DNA of 64,000 bases, taken from assembly GCF_003025035.1 (NCBI RefSeq), contig NZ_PYJN01000010.1, forward strand, positions 1-64,000. Reading direction: 5' to 3'. This stretch comes from Rhizobium sp. SEMIA4064. Its GTDB lineage: Bacteria; Pseudomonadota; Alphaproteobacteria; Rhizobiales; Rhizobiaceae. Below are positions 55,520 to 62,930 of this stretch, in pieces; position 1 is the stretch's first letter; each line of letters starts with the position of its first letter. A program made the position numbers and the translations under genes. The notes beneath the pieces were generated by a model. It had not been told where the DNA came from. It saw only the letters and a program-made list of their open reading frames with translations, and did not search any database.

Positions 55520-56542
55520 ATGACGGATGCCAAGAGCGCCATTGCAGGCCTAAGACCACACATTACTGTCATTGGCGTGGGCGGTGGTGGCGGTAACGCG
55601 ATCAACAATATGATTGCTGAAAATTTGGCGGGTGTAGACTTCATCGCGGCCAACACGGACGCTCAGGTCCTCGCGACATCGAAGGCATCACGCCGCATCC
55701 AACTCGGAGCAAATGTAACGGAAGGTCTCGGTGCCGGTTCGCTGCCGGAAGTTGGCCACGCGGCTGCCGAGGAGTCGATCGATGAGATCATGGATCATCT
55801 CAGCGGCTCGCACATGTGCTTCGTCACCGCCGGAATGGGCGGCGGAACAGGGACCGGTGCCGCACCGGTCATCGCTCATGCTGCCCGCTCGGCCGGCATC
55901 CTGACCGTCGGCGTTGTCACGAAACCGTTTACATTCGAAGGCAATCGCCGCATGAAGACAGCGGAACTCGGCATCGAGGCGCTGCGGCAGGCAGCCGATA
56001 CGGTCATCGTCATTCCCAATCAAAATCTGTTTCGCATTGCCGATGCAAAGACCACGTTCGCGGATGCCTTCATGACTGCTGATCGCGTGCTTTATTCCGG
56101 CGTCGGATGCATCACCGATCTCATCGTCAAGGAAGGCCTGATCAATCTAGATTTCGCCGATGTGAAATCGGTCATGCGTGGCATGGGCCGCGCGATGATG
56201 GGCACGGGCGAAGCCACGGGGGACGACCGGGCGATGAGAGCGGCTGAGGCTGCAATCGCGAACCCGTTGCTGAATGACGTTTCGATGCGAGGCGCCAAGG
56301 GTGTCTTGGTCTCGATCTCCGGCGGTTCGGATATGACGCTCTTCGAGGTCGACGAAGCCGCGAGCCGCATTCGCGACGAGGTGCAAAGTGACGCGGAAAT
56401 CGTCATCGGTGCGATCTTCGACCCCAATCTTGACGGCAGGTTCCGGCTCTCCGTCGTGGCGACCGGATTGGAAGGTAGCTCACTCCCTGATCCGATGGGA
56501 GTTTTCGCTCTGGATATGGAGCCAAAGCCTACGCTGCAATAG
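55520..56542 (+). CDS. ftsZ2: FtsZ2, short FtsZ paralogue lacking the C-terminal tail
   Basis: 340 residues from ATG 55520, with GGGGAG six nt upstream. The tubulin/FtsZ GTPase is complete: [12 protein letters not shown] near 20, the GTP-binding GGGTGTG at 107-113, and the T7 synergy loop with N209, D211 and D214. The C-terminal ~20 residues end shortly after the second domain ([15 protein letters not shown]). The long linker and conserved tail peptide that bind FtsA, MipZ or ClpX are absent. Similar short FtsZ2 proteins are known in Sinorhizobium. It should polymerise but not attach to the membrane by the usual tail. Located between duplicated lipoprotein sequences. Confidence 0.93.
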   Translation: MTDAKSAIAGLRPHITVIGVGGGGGNAINNMIAENLAGVDFIAANTDAQVLATSKASRRIQLGANVTEGLGAGSLPEVGHAAAEESIDEIMDHLSGSHMCFVTAGMGGGTGTGAAPVIAHAARSAGILTVGVVTKPFTFEGNRRMKTAELGIEALRQAADTVIVIPNQNLFRIADAKTTFADAFMTADRVLYSGVGCITDLIVKEGLINLDFADVKSVMRGMGRAMMGTGEATGDDRAMRAAEAAIANPLLNDVSMRGAKGVLVSISGGSDMTLFEVDEAASRIRDEVQSDAEIVIGAIFDPNLDGRFRLSVVATGLEGSSLPDPMGVFALDMEPKPTLQ

Positions 56543-56733
56543 CACGCGTAATTTCGATGCCGAGAGCAGTTCCAGGAAAAGTGCGTGAGCCGCTTTCCAT
56601 CCGGAATGCGTCAAAACAATGGGATAGAGCGGGAAAGCGATTCCGTGGAACGCTGAACCGCTCGAGTTCACCAAACGAAAACAGGCGACCCTTTCGAGCC
56701 GCCTGCGATATTCCGTCCTCGATATTTCGAGGC

Positions 56734-57129
56734 TCAGCTTGCCTTTTCCGGCGGTGCCAGCAGTTCGGCGCAGTAAGAGGAGCCGTTGGTGCCAGGCTGG
56801 TCGCCGAGGATGTGGATCGAGCGGATGACATAGCTCTGGTTGGTGACGATATCGGCCTTGCAGCTAAGATAGAGCTTGCCCTTCTTTGCACCCTTCTTGC
56901 CGCCAACGCTGACCGTCTTGTAGCCGCCGCGCCAGGTGTAGACGCGGTTGCCGCCTTCGTCGCGGTCGGAAAGCGGCGGACCAAAGGAGGCGAAGAACCG
57001 GCCGGCCGACTGGCCTTCCCAACGGTCCTGAACCGGGTTGCTCGCAATCGTCGGAAGAGCTGTGCTTGTGGTCGTGCAGCCGGCCAGGGCCAGCAACAGC
57101 CCCGCCGCGGTAATCATGCGGATATTCAT
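56734..57129 (-). CDS. Lipoprotein of unknown function (intact copy)
   Basis: 131 residues from ATG 57129, with AAGGACG seven nt upstream. Signal with lipobox LALAGC, Cys near 18, then Thr-rich spacer. The body has FFASFGPPLSDRDEGGNRVYTWRGGYKTVSVGGKKG, SCKADIVTNQSYVIRSIHILGD and a second cysteine near the end (SSYCAELLAPPEKAS), so one disulfide is likely. Convergent with ftsZ2. A truncated copy lies on the other side of ftsZ2 at 55319-55430. Confidence 0.75.
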   Translation of the reverse strand: MNIRMITAAGLLLALAGCTTTSTALPTIASNPVQDRWEGQSAGRFFASFGPPLSDRDEGGNRVYTWRGGYKTVSVGGKKGAKKGKLYLSCKADIVTNQSYVIRSIHILGDQPGTNGSSYCAELLAPPEKAS

Positions 57130-57434
57130 CGTATCGTCCTTGAAGCTTCTGTCTCGCAATCGGCTGCGGAAGCGCCGCTGTCCCACGACCTTTCCGCCTG
57201 TCCCGCTAAGGCTTTAGCGCCAAAGCCGGCAAAAGAAAATTCCCATCCGCGTGTACAAAGTGGGATTTTGCTGAATGTGTTGCGTCTTACGCACGTCGGC
57301 CGGTTTGCCACCTGTTTTCCTGCCGATTTTCTAAGCAATTGCCTTTGTAATCTTTTCGTCAAAAATCGAATGGTTTTTTTGATTTTGGTGCTTGTGCATC
57401 AAAAATGGCTGGTCTATAGAAGCGCCGCTGGTCA
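57130..57434. promoter_or_regulatory. Intergenic region between the lipoprotein gene and tRNA-Pro
   Basis: 305 bp, no gene. It holds a 16-bp dyad, CGCTAA/TTAGCG around GGCT, at 57204-57219, near the expected lipoprotein promoter. An AT-rich stretch at 57330-57415 contains TTTTGAT-N14-ATCAAAA and probably the tRNA-Pro promoter. Confidence 0.4.
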
Positions 57435-57511
57435 CGGAGTGTAGCGCAGTCTGGTAGCGCACCACGTTCGGGACGTGGGGGTCGAGTGTTCGAATCACTC
57501 CACTCCGACCA
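57435..57511 (+). tRNA. tRNA-Pro (CGG)
   Basis: 77 nt. Acceptor CGGAGTG/CACTCCG, D-arm GCGCAGTCTGGTAGCGC, anticodon stem CCACG/CGTGG with loop TTCGGGA, anticodon CGG at 57469-57471, T-arm AGTGTTCGAATCACT, discriminator A and encoded CCA. It closes the ftsZ2 accessory segment on the right. Confidence 0.96.
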
Positions 57512-57516
57512 GCTTG

Positions 57517-57543
57517 AAAAGCCCGCATTCGCGGGCTTTTTTC
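57517..57543 (+). terminator. Terminator after tRNA-Pro
   Basis: GCCCGC-ATTC-GCGGGC followed by TTTTTT, five nt after the tRNA CCA. The IS element starts just downstream. Confidence 0.9.
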
Positions 57544-57609
57544 GTTGTGAGCAAGATAAACCTCCACCTTCGGTGGAGGACTGGACGAGTTCTACATAGT
57601 AATTGAGAG

Positions 57610-57656
57610 ACCTCCGTGCTTGGACCGCTAGGCTGGCCGAGACATGAAACGGAGGT
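57610..57656 (+). promoter_or_regulatory. Inverted repeat masking the transposase ribosome-binding site
   Basis: ACCTCCGT at 57610-57617 is the exact complement of ACGGAGGT at 57649-57656, which contains the GGAGG of the transposase. Pairing would hide the site. IS200 of Salmonella is known to limit its transposase by such a leader structure. Confidence 0.6.
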
Positions 57657-57659
57657 TTT

Positions 57660-58094
57660 ATGGATGAACGCTCGCAATCACATGCGACGTGGGACTGCAA
57701 ATATCACGTGGTCTTCGCGAGTAAATACCGCACGAAAAGACTCTACGGGGACGTGCGCCGTGAGTTGGGTGACCTTTTGCATAGGCTTGCTCTGCAAAAG
57801 GATTGCCGGATCGAGGAAGGGCACCTGATGCCCGACCATGTGCATATGCTGATATCGATCCCGCCGAAATATTCGGTGTCGCACATTGTCGGCTTCTTGA
57901 AGGGCAAGACGGCGCTTTACGTTGCCAACAAATGTGCCCGCAAGCGGCGCTACAAGGGATATCACTTTTGGGCGCGTGGGTACTTCGTGTCCACGACTGG
58001 CTACGATGAGCAGGTCGTCAGACGCTATATCCGTAATCAAGAAAAGGCCGACAAAGCTTCCGACTTTGCCGACCTCTTTAATCCTAGCTACTAA
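57660..58094 (+). CDS. tnpA: IS200-type transposase TnpA (HUH, single-tyrosine)
   Basis: 144 residues, full length. The metal-binding HUH pair is H60/H62 in MPDHVHMLI, and the catalytic Tyr is Y123 in RRYIRNQEKA. ISIPPKYSVSHIVGFLKGKTALYV is typical of the IS200 group. It cuts and joins single-stranded DNA at the lagging strand. No tnpB is present. A hairpin ACCGC-TTCTA-GCGGT at 58106-58120 follows the gene within the element. Confidence 0.95.
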   Translation: MDERSQSHATWDCKYHVVFASKYRTKRLYGDVRRELGDLLHRLALQKDCRIEEGHLMPDHVHMLISIPPKYSVSHIVGFLKGKTALYVANKCARKRRYKGYHFWARGYFVSTTGYDEQVVRRYIRNQEKADKASDFADLFNPSY

Positions 58095-58165
58095 CCTATA
58101 GCAAAACCGCTTCTAGCGGTTCAAGCGCAGCGTTTCAAACCTCCACCTCTGGTGGAGGTCATGAC

Positions 58166-58404
58166 TTTTCGGACGTCAGAGCCGAATTCTTCACCGATTA
58201 TTTCTTTTAACGTCCGGCTCGTCTGGGCGTGGCGCTATGCGGCCTGATCAGGAGGTAAGAGACTTGGCCAGCCTTGATGCGGTGCTTTTCGGATGAGCTG
58301 TCGGTGAGAATAGTTTGTCCGACCGGTTCTGAGGCCGAATGGTTTAGACGTTTAGGTCTAGGCTCTTTAGTTAAAATTCAATTCAACTAATTAAAATAGT
58401 TTCG
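58166..58404. other. Region between IS end and first small-RNA candidate
   Basis: About 240 bp without a gene; part of the 815-bp gap 58095-58909. A short TAGAC/GTCTA stem lies near 58345. Its last 60 bp are very AT-rich, leading into the promoter at 58405. Confidence 0.4.
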
Positions 58405-58432
58405 TTGAGATTCAAAAATTTAATGATATTAT
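58405..58432 (+). promoter_or_regulatory. Sigma70-like promoter of small-RNA candidate 1
   Basis: TTGAGA at 58405-58410, 16-nt spacer, TATTAT at 58427-58432. Five of six -10 bases and four or five of six -35 bases agree with consensus. Predicted start near G58439. Confidence 0.6.
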
Positions 58433-58438
58433 CTAACC

Positions 58439-58519
58439 GTTAGGCGACTCTCCGCCTACGTGGCTGCTCCGGTAGCCACTGGGCCGCCCCCTCGTCCCCG
58501 AAAGGCGGCCCAATTTTTT
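58439..58519 (+). ncRNA. Candidate small RNA 1, three hairpins
   Basis: About 81 nt made of three perfect hairpins in a row. H1: TAGGCG/CGCCTA (58441-58458). H2: GTGGCT/AGCCAC (58460-58479). H3: GGGCCGCC/GGCGGCCC (58481-58511), then AATTTTTT, an intrinsic terminator. The H3 loop is C/T-rich (CCCTCGTCCCC), which could pair with ribosome-binding sites. No reading frame of note. The length and layout match trans-acting small RNAs of alphaproteobacteria, but I cannot assign a family. Confidence 0.65.
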
Positions 58520-58590
58520 GTCACTATTTGAGTTTACCGATGTGAGAATTGCCTGTGTGGCGGCGATAGGAACGCCCCACCACATGCTTG

Positions 58591-58618
58591 TTGACAAAAG
58601 CTAAGTCTGACTTACTAT
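58591..58618 (+). promoter_or_regulatory. Sigma70-like promoter of small-RNA candidate 2
   Basis: TTGACA (perfect -35) at 58591-58596, 16-nt spacer, TACTAT at 58613-58618. Predicted start near G58625. Confidence 0.6.
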
Positions 58619-58624
58619 TAGCTT

Positions 58625-58698
58625 GCTAGATTAGATTGACCTCCAATCTGCGCCCATGGTGGCCTGGTCGTTTCCCTCGACCAGGCCACTTCTCGTTT
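58625..58698 (+). ncRNA. Candidate small RNA 2, two hairpins
   Basis: About 74 nt. H1: AGATT/AATCT at 58633-58649 presents GACCTCC in its loop, an anti-Shine-Dalgarno word. H2: a perfect 12-bp stem GTGGCCTGGTCG/CGACCAGGCCAC at 58659-58689 with a TTTCCCT loop, followed by the T-rich tail TTCTCGTTT. It lies 106 nt after the end of candidate 1, in the same direction. An open frame through the region has no ribosome site and is not taken as coding. Confidence 0.55.
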
Positions 58699-58909
58699 CG
58701 GGCAGCTTTGCTCCCTGGGCGCGGCGCTGTTCCCGAATTTGCCGATTTTGCTTATCCGTGGCTCACGGGTTTTTATCCTCGCAACGAACCGCTGATAACG
58801 GCTGCGGCAACAGATATCCTTTTGTGGCAGGGGCGTTTTTCGTGGGCGAAAAACACCTATATACAAAATTGGAGCGGGGTGGTTGACTCGATGCTGAGGA
58901 GGCGCCCGC
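58699..58909. other. Leader region of the pentapeptide-repeat gene
   Basis: 211 bp with no gene. The only clear element is GAGGAGG just before ATG 58910. A TTTTGTGG...TATATACAA stretch around 58820-58865 may hold the promoter. Confidence 0.35.
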
Positions 58910-59707
58910 ATGAAGAAGCGAGGGACAAGGATGCGGTCTTGGCGGGGACGAAATGCCGGCGGCGCGGCTTTGAATTGGTTTGCAGCGAGGGATAGGGGCG
59001 TCGTTGCCGGTCTTTCCGGGCTGGCGCTGGCAGTGACAATCCTGCTCGCATCCGGCGCCCACAATTCTGCACGAGCCGGCGATTGCGGCAGCGTGGCTTC
59101 GCCCGGTCTCGATTGGAGCGAATGCAGCAAAAACAATATTATGCTGCAGGGCGCCGACCTGCACGGAGCCAATCTTGTCGGTGCTCATTTCGACAGCACC
59201 GACCTTAGCAACGCCAATCTCACACTGGCAAATCTGGAGAAGGCAACGCTGGTGCGCACGTGGTTGAAGAATGCGCGGGCTGAGGCGGCGAATTTCTCGA
59301 GAATCGAAGCATACCGCTCCGATTTCACCAATGTCCTGGCCAACGGCGCCAGATTCGCCAGTGCCGAGCTGCAACGGGCGGAATTTAGCGGCGCGCAGCT
59401 TACCAACGCGGATTTTCAGAAGGCCGAGCTTGGCCGCGCTGATTTCGACAAGGCGGTGCTGACGGGGAGCAATTTTTCACTCGCCAATCTTTCCCGCGCC
59501 GCTCTGAGCGGCGCGACGATCAAGGGTCCGGTCGCCTTTAGCGGCGCCTTCATGTATCTGACGCGTATCGAAGGGCTCGATCTCTCGGCCGCCACCGGCC
59601 TGGAGCAACAGCAGATCAATCTTGCCTGCGGCGATCAAGCGACCAAGTTGCCCGCCGGGCTGAAAACGCCGGAAGGCTGGCCCTGTCCGCCCGACGACAA
59701 GGACTGA
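58910..59707 (+). CDS. Secreted or membrane-anchored pentapeptide-repeat protein
   Basis: 265 residues from ATG 58910, with GAGGAGG seven nt upstream. The N-terminus is strongly basic (MKKRGTRMRSWRGR), followed by one hydrophobic segment (about 31-50) that may be a signal peptide with cleavage near ARAGDC. Residues 80-215 are pentapeptide repeats of the A(D/N)LxX type (GADLHGANLVGAHF, LSNANLTLANLEKA), which fold as a right-handed quadrilateral helix. Two C-terminal cysteines follow. Such repeats serve as scaffolds; DNA-gyrase mimicry is unlikely here if the protein is exported. Confidence 0.85.
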   Translation: MKKRGTRMRSWRGRNAGGAALNWFAARDRGVVAGLSGLALAVTILLASGAHNSARAGDCGSVASPGLDWSECSKNNIMLQGADLHGANLVGAHFDSTDLSNANLTLANLEKATLVRTWLKNARAEAANFSRIEAYRSDFTNVLANGARFASAELQRAEFSGAQLTNADFQKAELGRADFDKAVLTGSNFSLANLSRAALSGATIKGPVAFSGAFMYLTRIEGLDLSAATGLEQQQINLACGDQATKLPAGLKTPEGWPCPPDDKD

Positions 59708-59751
59708 AAACAATCCGGCCGGTAACGACATAACCGAAAGGCAGCAATCCG

Positions 59752-60249
59752 ATGTTTACAGAAAAGACGATCCAGCACGGCAGCAAACCTGAATTCTACC
59801 GCGAACTTGCCGGCCAGTTGCAGGCGCTGCTTGACGGTGAGTCCGATCCGATCGCCAACGCCGCCAACACCTCGGCGCTGATCTATCAGATGCTACCGGA
59901 CCTCAACTGGGCCGGCTTCTATTTCCTGCAGTCGGATGACGAACTCGTGCTCGGGCCGTTCCAGGGCAAGCCGGCCTGCGTGCGCATTGCCGTCGGCCGC
60001 GGCGTCTGCGGGACGGCGGTCGAGGAGGAGCGGTCGATCCTTGTCGAAGACGTGCATGCTTTCCCGGGTCATATCGCCTGCGATGCCGCCTCCCGGTCGG
60101 AGCTGGTGGTGCCGCTGTTTCGCGAAGGCTATGTCTTCGGCGTCATCGATCTGGACAGCCCGCTCCCCCGCCGCTTCGACGCCGACGACCAGGCCGGCAT
60201 TGAGGCCTTGGCGGCTATTTTTACCGCTGCCTGCGACTGGGATGAATGA
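59752..60249 (+). CDS. msrC: Free methionine-R-sulfoxide reductase (GAF domain)
   Basis: 165 residues, a single GAF domain. The fRMsr signature LGPFQGKPACVRIAVGRGVCGTA is present. C76, C86 and C110 have the same 10- and 24-residue spacing as the three active-site cysteines of the E. coli enzyme (C84, C94, C118). It reduces free Met-R-sulfoxide in the cytoplasm. Located 188 bp before msrB-msrA, forming a sulfoxide-repair cluster. Confidence 0.92.
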   Translation: MFTEKTIQHGSKPEFYRELAGQLQALLDGESDPIANAANTSALIYQMLPDLNWAGFYFLQSDDELVLGPFQGKPACVRIAVGRGVCGTAVEEERSILVEDVHAFPGHIACDAASRSELVVPLFREGYVFGVIDLDSPLPRRFDADDQAGIEALAAIFTAACDWDE

Positions 60250-60437
60250 TCGCCGCTAGATGGCCGGCGCATCACGCTGCTGTGTGCGATATGGCAAATC
60301 CCTTGCTCCATACCTATATTTCCGTCGCAACCACTCCCGCGACGCTCATCGAGCTTGATGTCTGTAACGATATCCAGTGTTCTCTCGTAGTACCTGGCTG
60401 AGTTCGAAATATGCGTCTGAGGGTAAGGAGAACAGGA

Positions 60438-60887
60438 ATGCAGAACTACAGCAAGACTTCCGAGGCTATAGCGAAGCTGTCTCCCGAGCAGTACCGCGTG
60501 ACGCAGCAAAGCGGTACCGAGCGTCCGGGCACGGGCGAATATCTGAACAATAAGCAGCCCGGCATCTATGTCGACATCGTATCGGGCGAGCCGCTGTTTG
60601 CCTCGTCCGACAAGTTCGATTCGGGTTGCGGCTGGCCGAGCTTCACCAAGCCGATCGAAGCTGCCTATATCAACGAGCTTACCGACATCTCGCACGGCAT
60701 GCTGCGCACCGAGGTGCGCTCTATCCATGGCGACAGCCATCTCGGCCATGTCTTCCCGGATGGGCCGGAGGATCGCGGCGGTTTGCGCTATTGCATCAAC
60801 TCCGCCTCCCTCCGTTTCGTGCATCGTGATCGCATGGAAACCGAGGGTTATGGCGCCTATCTCGACCAAGTGGAGGATATCCGATGA
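60438..60887 (+). CDS. msrB: Peptide-methionine (R)-S-oxide reductase MsrB
   Basis: 149 residues from ATG 60438, with AAGGAG upstream; the frame opens at 60411. The catalytic Cys is C119 in [11 protein letters not shown] and the resolving Cys C64 in DSGCGWPSF. The zinc CxxC pairs of the type 1 enzymes are absent, so it is the zinc-free form. It repairs R-sulfoxide in proteins. Its stop overlaps the msrA start by four bases. Confidence 0.96.
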   Translation: MQNYSKTSEAIAKLSPEQYRVTQQSGTERPGTGEYLNNKQPGIYVDIVSGEPLFASSDKFDSGCGWPSFTKPIEAAYINELTDISHGMLRTEVRSIHGDSHLGHVFPDGPEDRGGLRYCINSASLRFVHRDRMETEGYGAYLDQVEDIR

Positions 60888-61414
60888 CTACGGAACGTGC
60901 AGTTCTCGCCGGCGGTTGTTTCTGGGGCATGCAGGACCTCATCCGCCGCTATAACGGCGTCATATCGACGCGCGTCGGCTATACCGGCGGCGACGTCCGC
61001 AATGCGACCTATCGCAACCACGGCACCCATGCGGAAGCGATCGAGATCACCTTCGATCCCGAGAAGATCAGCTATCGCGACCTTCTGGAATTCTTCTTCC
61101 AGATCCATGATCCGAGCACACGCAACCGCCAGGGTAACGATGTCGGCCTGAGCTATCGATCGGCGATCTTCTATACGAGCGACGAGCAGAAGCGGGTCGC
61201 CCTGGACACGATCGCCGATGTCGACGCTTCCGGTCTCTGGCCGGGCAAGGTCGTCACCGAAGTGACGCCGGTAAGCGATTTCTGGGAAGCCGAACCGGAG
61301 CACCAGGATTATCTGGAGCGCATCCCGAACGGCTATACCTGCCATTTCGTTCGCCCCGGCTGGAAGCTGCCGGCCCGGCAGTCCGATGCTACTACGCAGC
61401 GCGCGGCTTCCTGA
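60884..61414 (+). CDS. msrA: Peptide-methionine (S)-S-oxide reductase MsrA
   Basis: 176 residues. The catalytic Cys is C12 in GGCFWGMQD; further conserved parts are [48 protein letters not shown] and [14 protein letters not shown]. It repairs S-sulfoxide of methionine, complementing MsrB. The usual C-terminal resolving cysteines are not obvious; one Cys occurs in GYTCHFV near residue 153. Overlaps msrB. Confidence 0.96.
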   Translation: MTTERAVLAGGCFWGMQDLIRRYNGVISTRVGYTGGDVRNATYRNHGTHAEAIEITFDPEKISYRDLLEFFFQIHDPSTRNRQGNDVGLSYRSAIFYTSDEQKRVALDTIADVDASGLWPGKVVTEVTPVSDFWEAEPEHQDYLERIPNGYTCHFVRPGWKLPARQSDATTQRAAS

Positions 61415-61445
61415 ATGACGGATGCGTTGGCCGCCGGGGGCGGTC

Positions 61446-61844
61446 ATGGATGAACGGCTGAGACCCTATCTCGGCACGTGGGACGTGAGGCGGAAGGTCA
61501 TCGACCGCCTCAACGCCTCCCTTATCCTCTTCGAAGGACAGGCATTCGTCACGCCGCACCAGTTCGAGGAGCATGGCGACACGATGATGGACCATGCGAC
61601 GCTTAGGAGCAGCCGTACCTACCGGCTGGATAGCGAGGCCGGGCATGTCACCGTCAATTTCCCCGACCTCACCGAATTCATTCGCATCGGAAATGGCGCC
61701 TCGCAGCGCTTTGTCCATCAATGTGGCCCCGATCTCTATCGCGGCCGTCTCTTCTTTCGCGGGCCGGATGCCTGGGCCGAGATATGGCATGTGCAAGGGC
61801 CACGAAAGCACTATGTGAGTCTGGCTCACTATCGCCGCGCCTAA
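61446..61844 (+). CDS. DUF6314 family protein
   Basis: 132 residues from ATG 61446. LGTWDVRRKVIDRLNASLILFEGQAFVTP opens the domain, followed by beta-strand-rich sequence with DHATLRSSRTYRLDSEAGHVTVNFPDL and a final HYVSLAHYRR. The pattern recalls small lipocalin- or NTF2-like beta proteins. Function unknown. It follows msrA by 31 nt and may be in its operon. Its stop overlaps that of the opposing LysR gene by four bases. Confidence 0.78.
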   Translation: MDERLRPYLGTWDVRRKVIDRLNASLILFEGQAFVTPHQFEEHGDTMMDHATLRSSRTYRLDSEAGHVTVNFPDLTEFIRIGNGASQRFVHQCGPDLYRGRLFFRGPDAWAEIWHVQGPRKHYVSLAHYRRA

Positions 61845-62731
61845 CTCGTCAGGGCGGGATGCGAGGCTGAAAATGCCTGCGCTTCCTTCTGCAGCCATTC
61901 GCAGAACAGGACCGATTTTCGATTGCGCCGGGCACGCCGCAGCGCCACGTAATGATGTCCGCTGTCGATGAAGCCCAGGGGCGCGGCGAGGCGGCCGAAG
62001 CGGATGTCGTCGGTCACATAGGGCCAAGGTGCTACGCAGACGCCAAGGCCGGCACTGGCAGCCTCCAGCATGAAGTAGAAATGCTCATATTCCACGCGCC
62101 CTCCGGCCTCGACCGGCGCGCCAGACCGCGACAGCCAGTCACCCCAGGCGCGAAGGCGGGTTCTGGTATGAAGCTGCGGAACGCCAGCGAAATTTTCGGA
62201 GGCGGTTCTTTCGAGGGAAGGGGAAAGAACGGGGCCTGTCTGCTCCGGAAACAACGCGATGACCTCCGCGCCCTGCGGCCAGGGTGCCGCCCCGACCCGG
62301 ATCGCAACATCGAAGCCGTCGCGCGCAAAATCGACAGGACGGGACGATGCCGTCAGGCGGACTTCGATATTGGGATACTCGGCCTGAAATCGATAAAGCC
62401 GCGGGATCAGCCAGCGCATGGTAAAGGTGCCGGGGCAGGAGACGTCGAGTGATCCGTCTTCCGTATCGGCTACCGACCGCACCGACATATCGATCTGATC
62501 GAAAGCGGAGACCAAGCCCGACAACAGGGTCGAGCCTGCCTCCGTCAACCGTAGTTTGTTCTTCGGCCCCTCGAATAGCGGCACACCCAGCACATCCTCG
62601 AGATGCTGGATCTGCCGGCTGACGGCGCTATGCGTCACGTTTAGCTCGTCCGCCGCCAGCGTCATCCGTCCATGCCGGCCGGCGGCTTCGAAGGCACGTA
62701 AGGCGTTAAGGGATGGGATGCGGCGGGCCAT
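61841..62731 (-). CDS. LysR family regulator (GcvA-like)
   Basis: 296 residues from ATG 62731 (MARRIPSLNALRAFEAAGRHG), the conserved start of GcvA-like LysR proteins; the frame stays open further upstream. The N-terminal helix-turn-helix is LAADELNVTHSAVSRQIQHLEDVLGVPLF. The effector domain follows from about 92. LysR tetramers bind T-N11-A dyads and usually act on a divergent gene, here the methyltransferase at 62931. Confidence 0.92.
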   Translation of the reverse strand: MARRIPSLNALRAFEAAGRHGRMTLAADELNVTHSAVSRQIQHLEDVLGVPLFEGPKNKLRLTEAGSTLLSGLVSAFDQIDMSVRSVADTEDGSLDVSCPGTFTMRWLIPRLYRFQAEYPNIEVRLTASSRPVDFARDGFDVAIRVGAAPWPQGAEVIALFPEQTGPVLSPSLERTASENFAGVPQLHTRTRLRAWGDWLSRSGAPVEAGGRVEYEHFYFMLEAASAGLGVCVAPWPYVTDDIRFGRLAAPLGFIDSGHHYVALRRARRNRKSVLFCEWLQKEAQAFSASHPALTS

Positions 62732-62816
62732 GTGAGATTTCCGAACAGCTTTTGTTCGATCATATCGGTTTTCTTCCTGTGCGCCATAATGTTTTGTCCT
62801 GCTTACAATGTAAATT

Positions 62817-62836
62817 TTCCCATTGAGGGAACAATG
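62817..62836. promoter_or_regulatory. Candidate LysR-binding dyads
   Basis: Two overlapping dyads: TTCCC-ATTGA-GGGAA (62817-62831) and CATTG-AGGGAA-CAATG (62821-62836). They lie about mid-way in the 199-bp divergent region between LysR and the methyltransferase. Confidence 0.4.
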
Positions 62837-62930
62837 ACGTTCGGAATGCGCGAGCATTTTCGGCGATGGCAACGCTATGCTTGACGAACCGCGAGGCTGC
62901 TCAGCCCAGCCAGACAATGAGGATGAAGAG

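Larger units (their letters stand above)
57556..58165 (+). mobile_element. IS200/IS605-type insertion sequence, apparently complete
   Basis: About 610 bp with a single tyrosine-type transposase gene. Subterminal hairpins of the kind recognised by TnpA are present at both ends: CCTCCACC-TTC-GGTGGAGG at 57561-57579 and CCTCCACC-TCT-GGTGGAGG at 58141-58159, each preceded by AAA. There are no terminal inverted repeats or target duplications, as expected for this family. Exact ends cannot be fixed without an empty-site comparison. Confidence 0.88.

Noticed and set aside
57556..58165. RAYT/REP system instead of an IS
   Set aside because: The transposase has IS200-type motifs and paired subterminal hairpins flank a single complete element; no REP arrays were seen in the window.
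58636..58995. 119-codon plus-strand frame across the second small-RNA candidate
   Set aside because: No ribosome site, overlaps the pentapeptide-repeat gene start, and its composition does not look coding.
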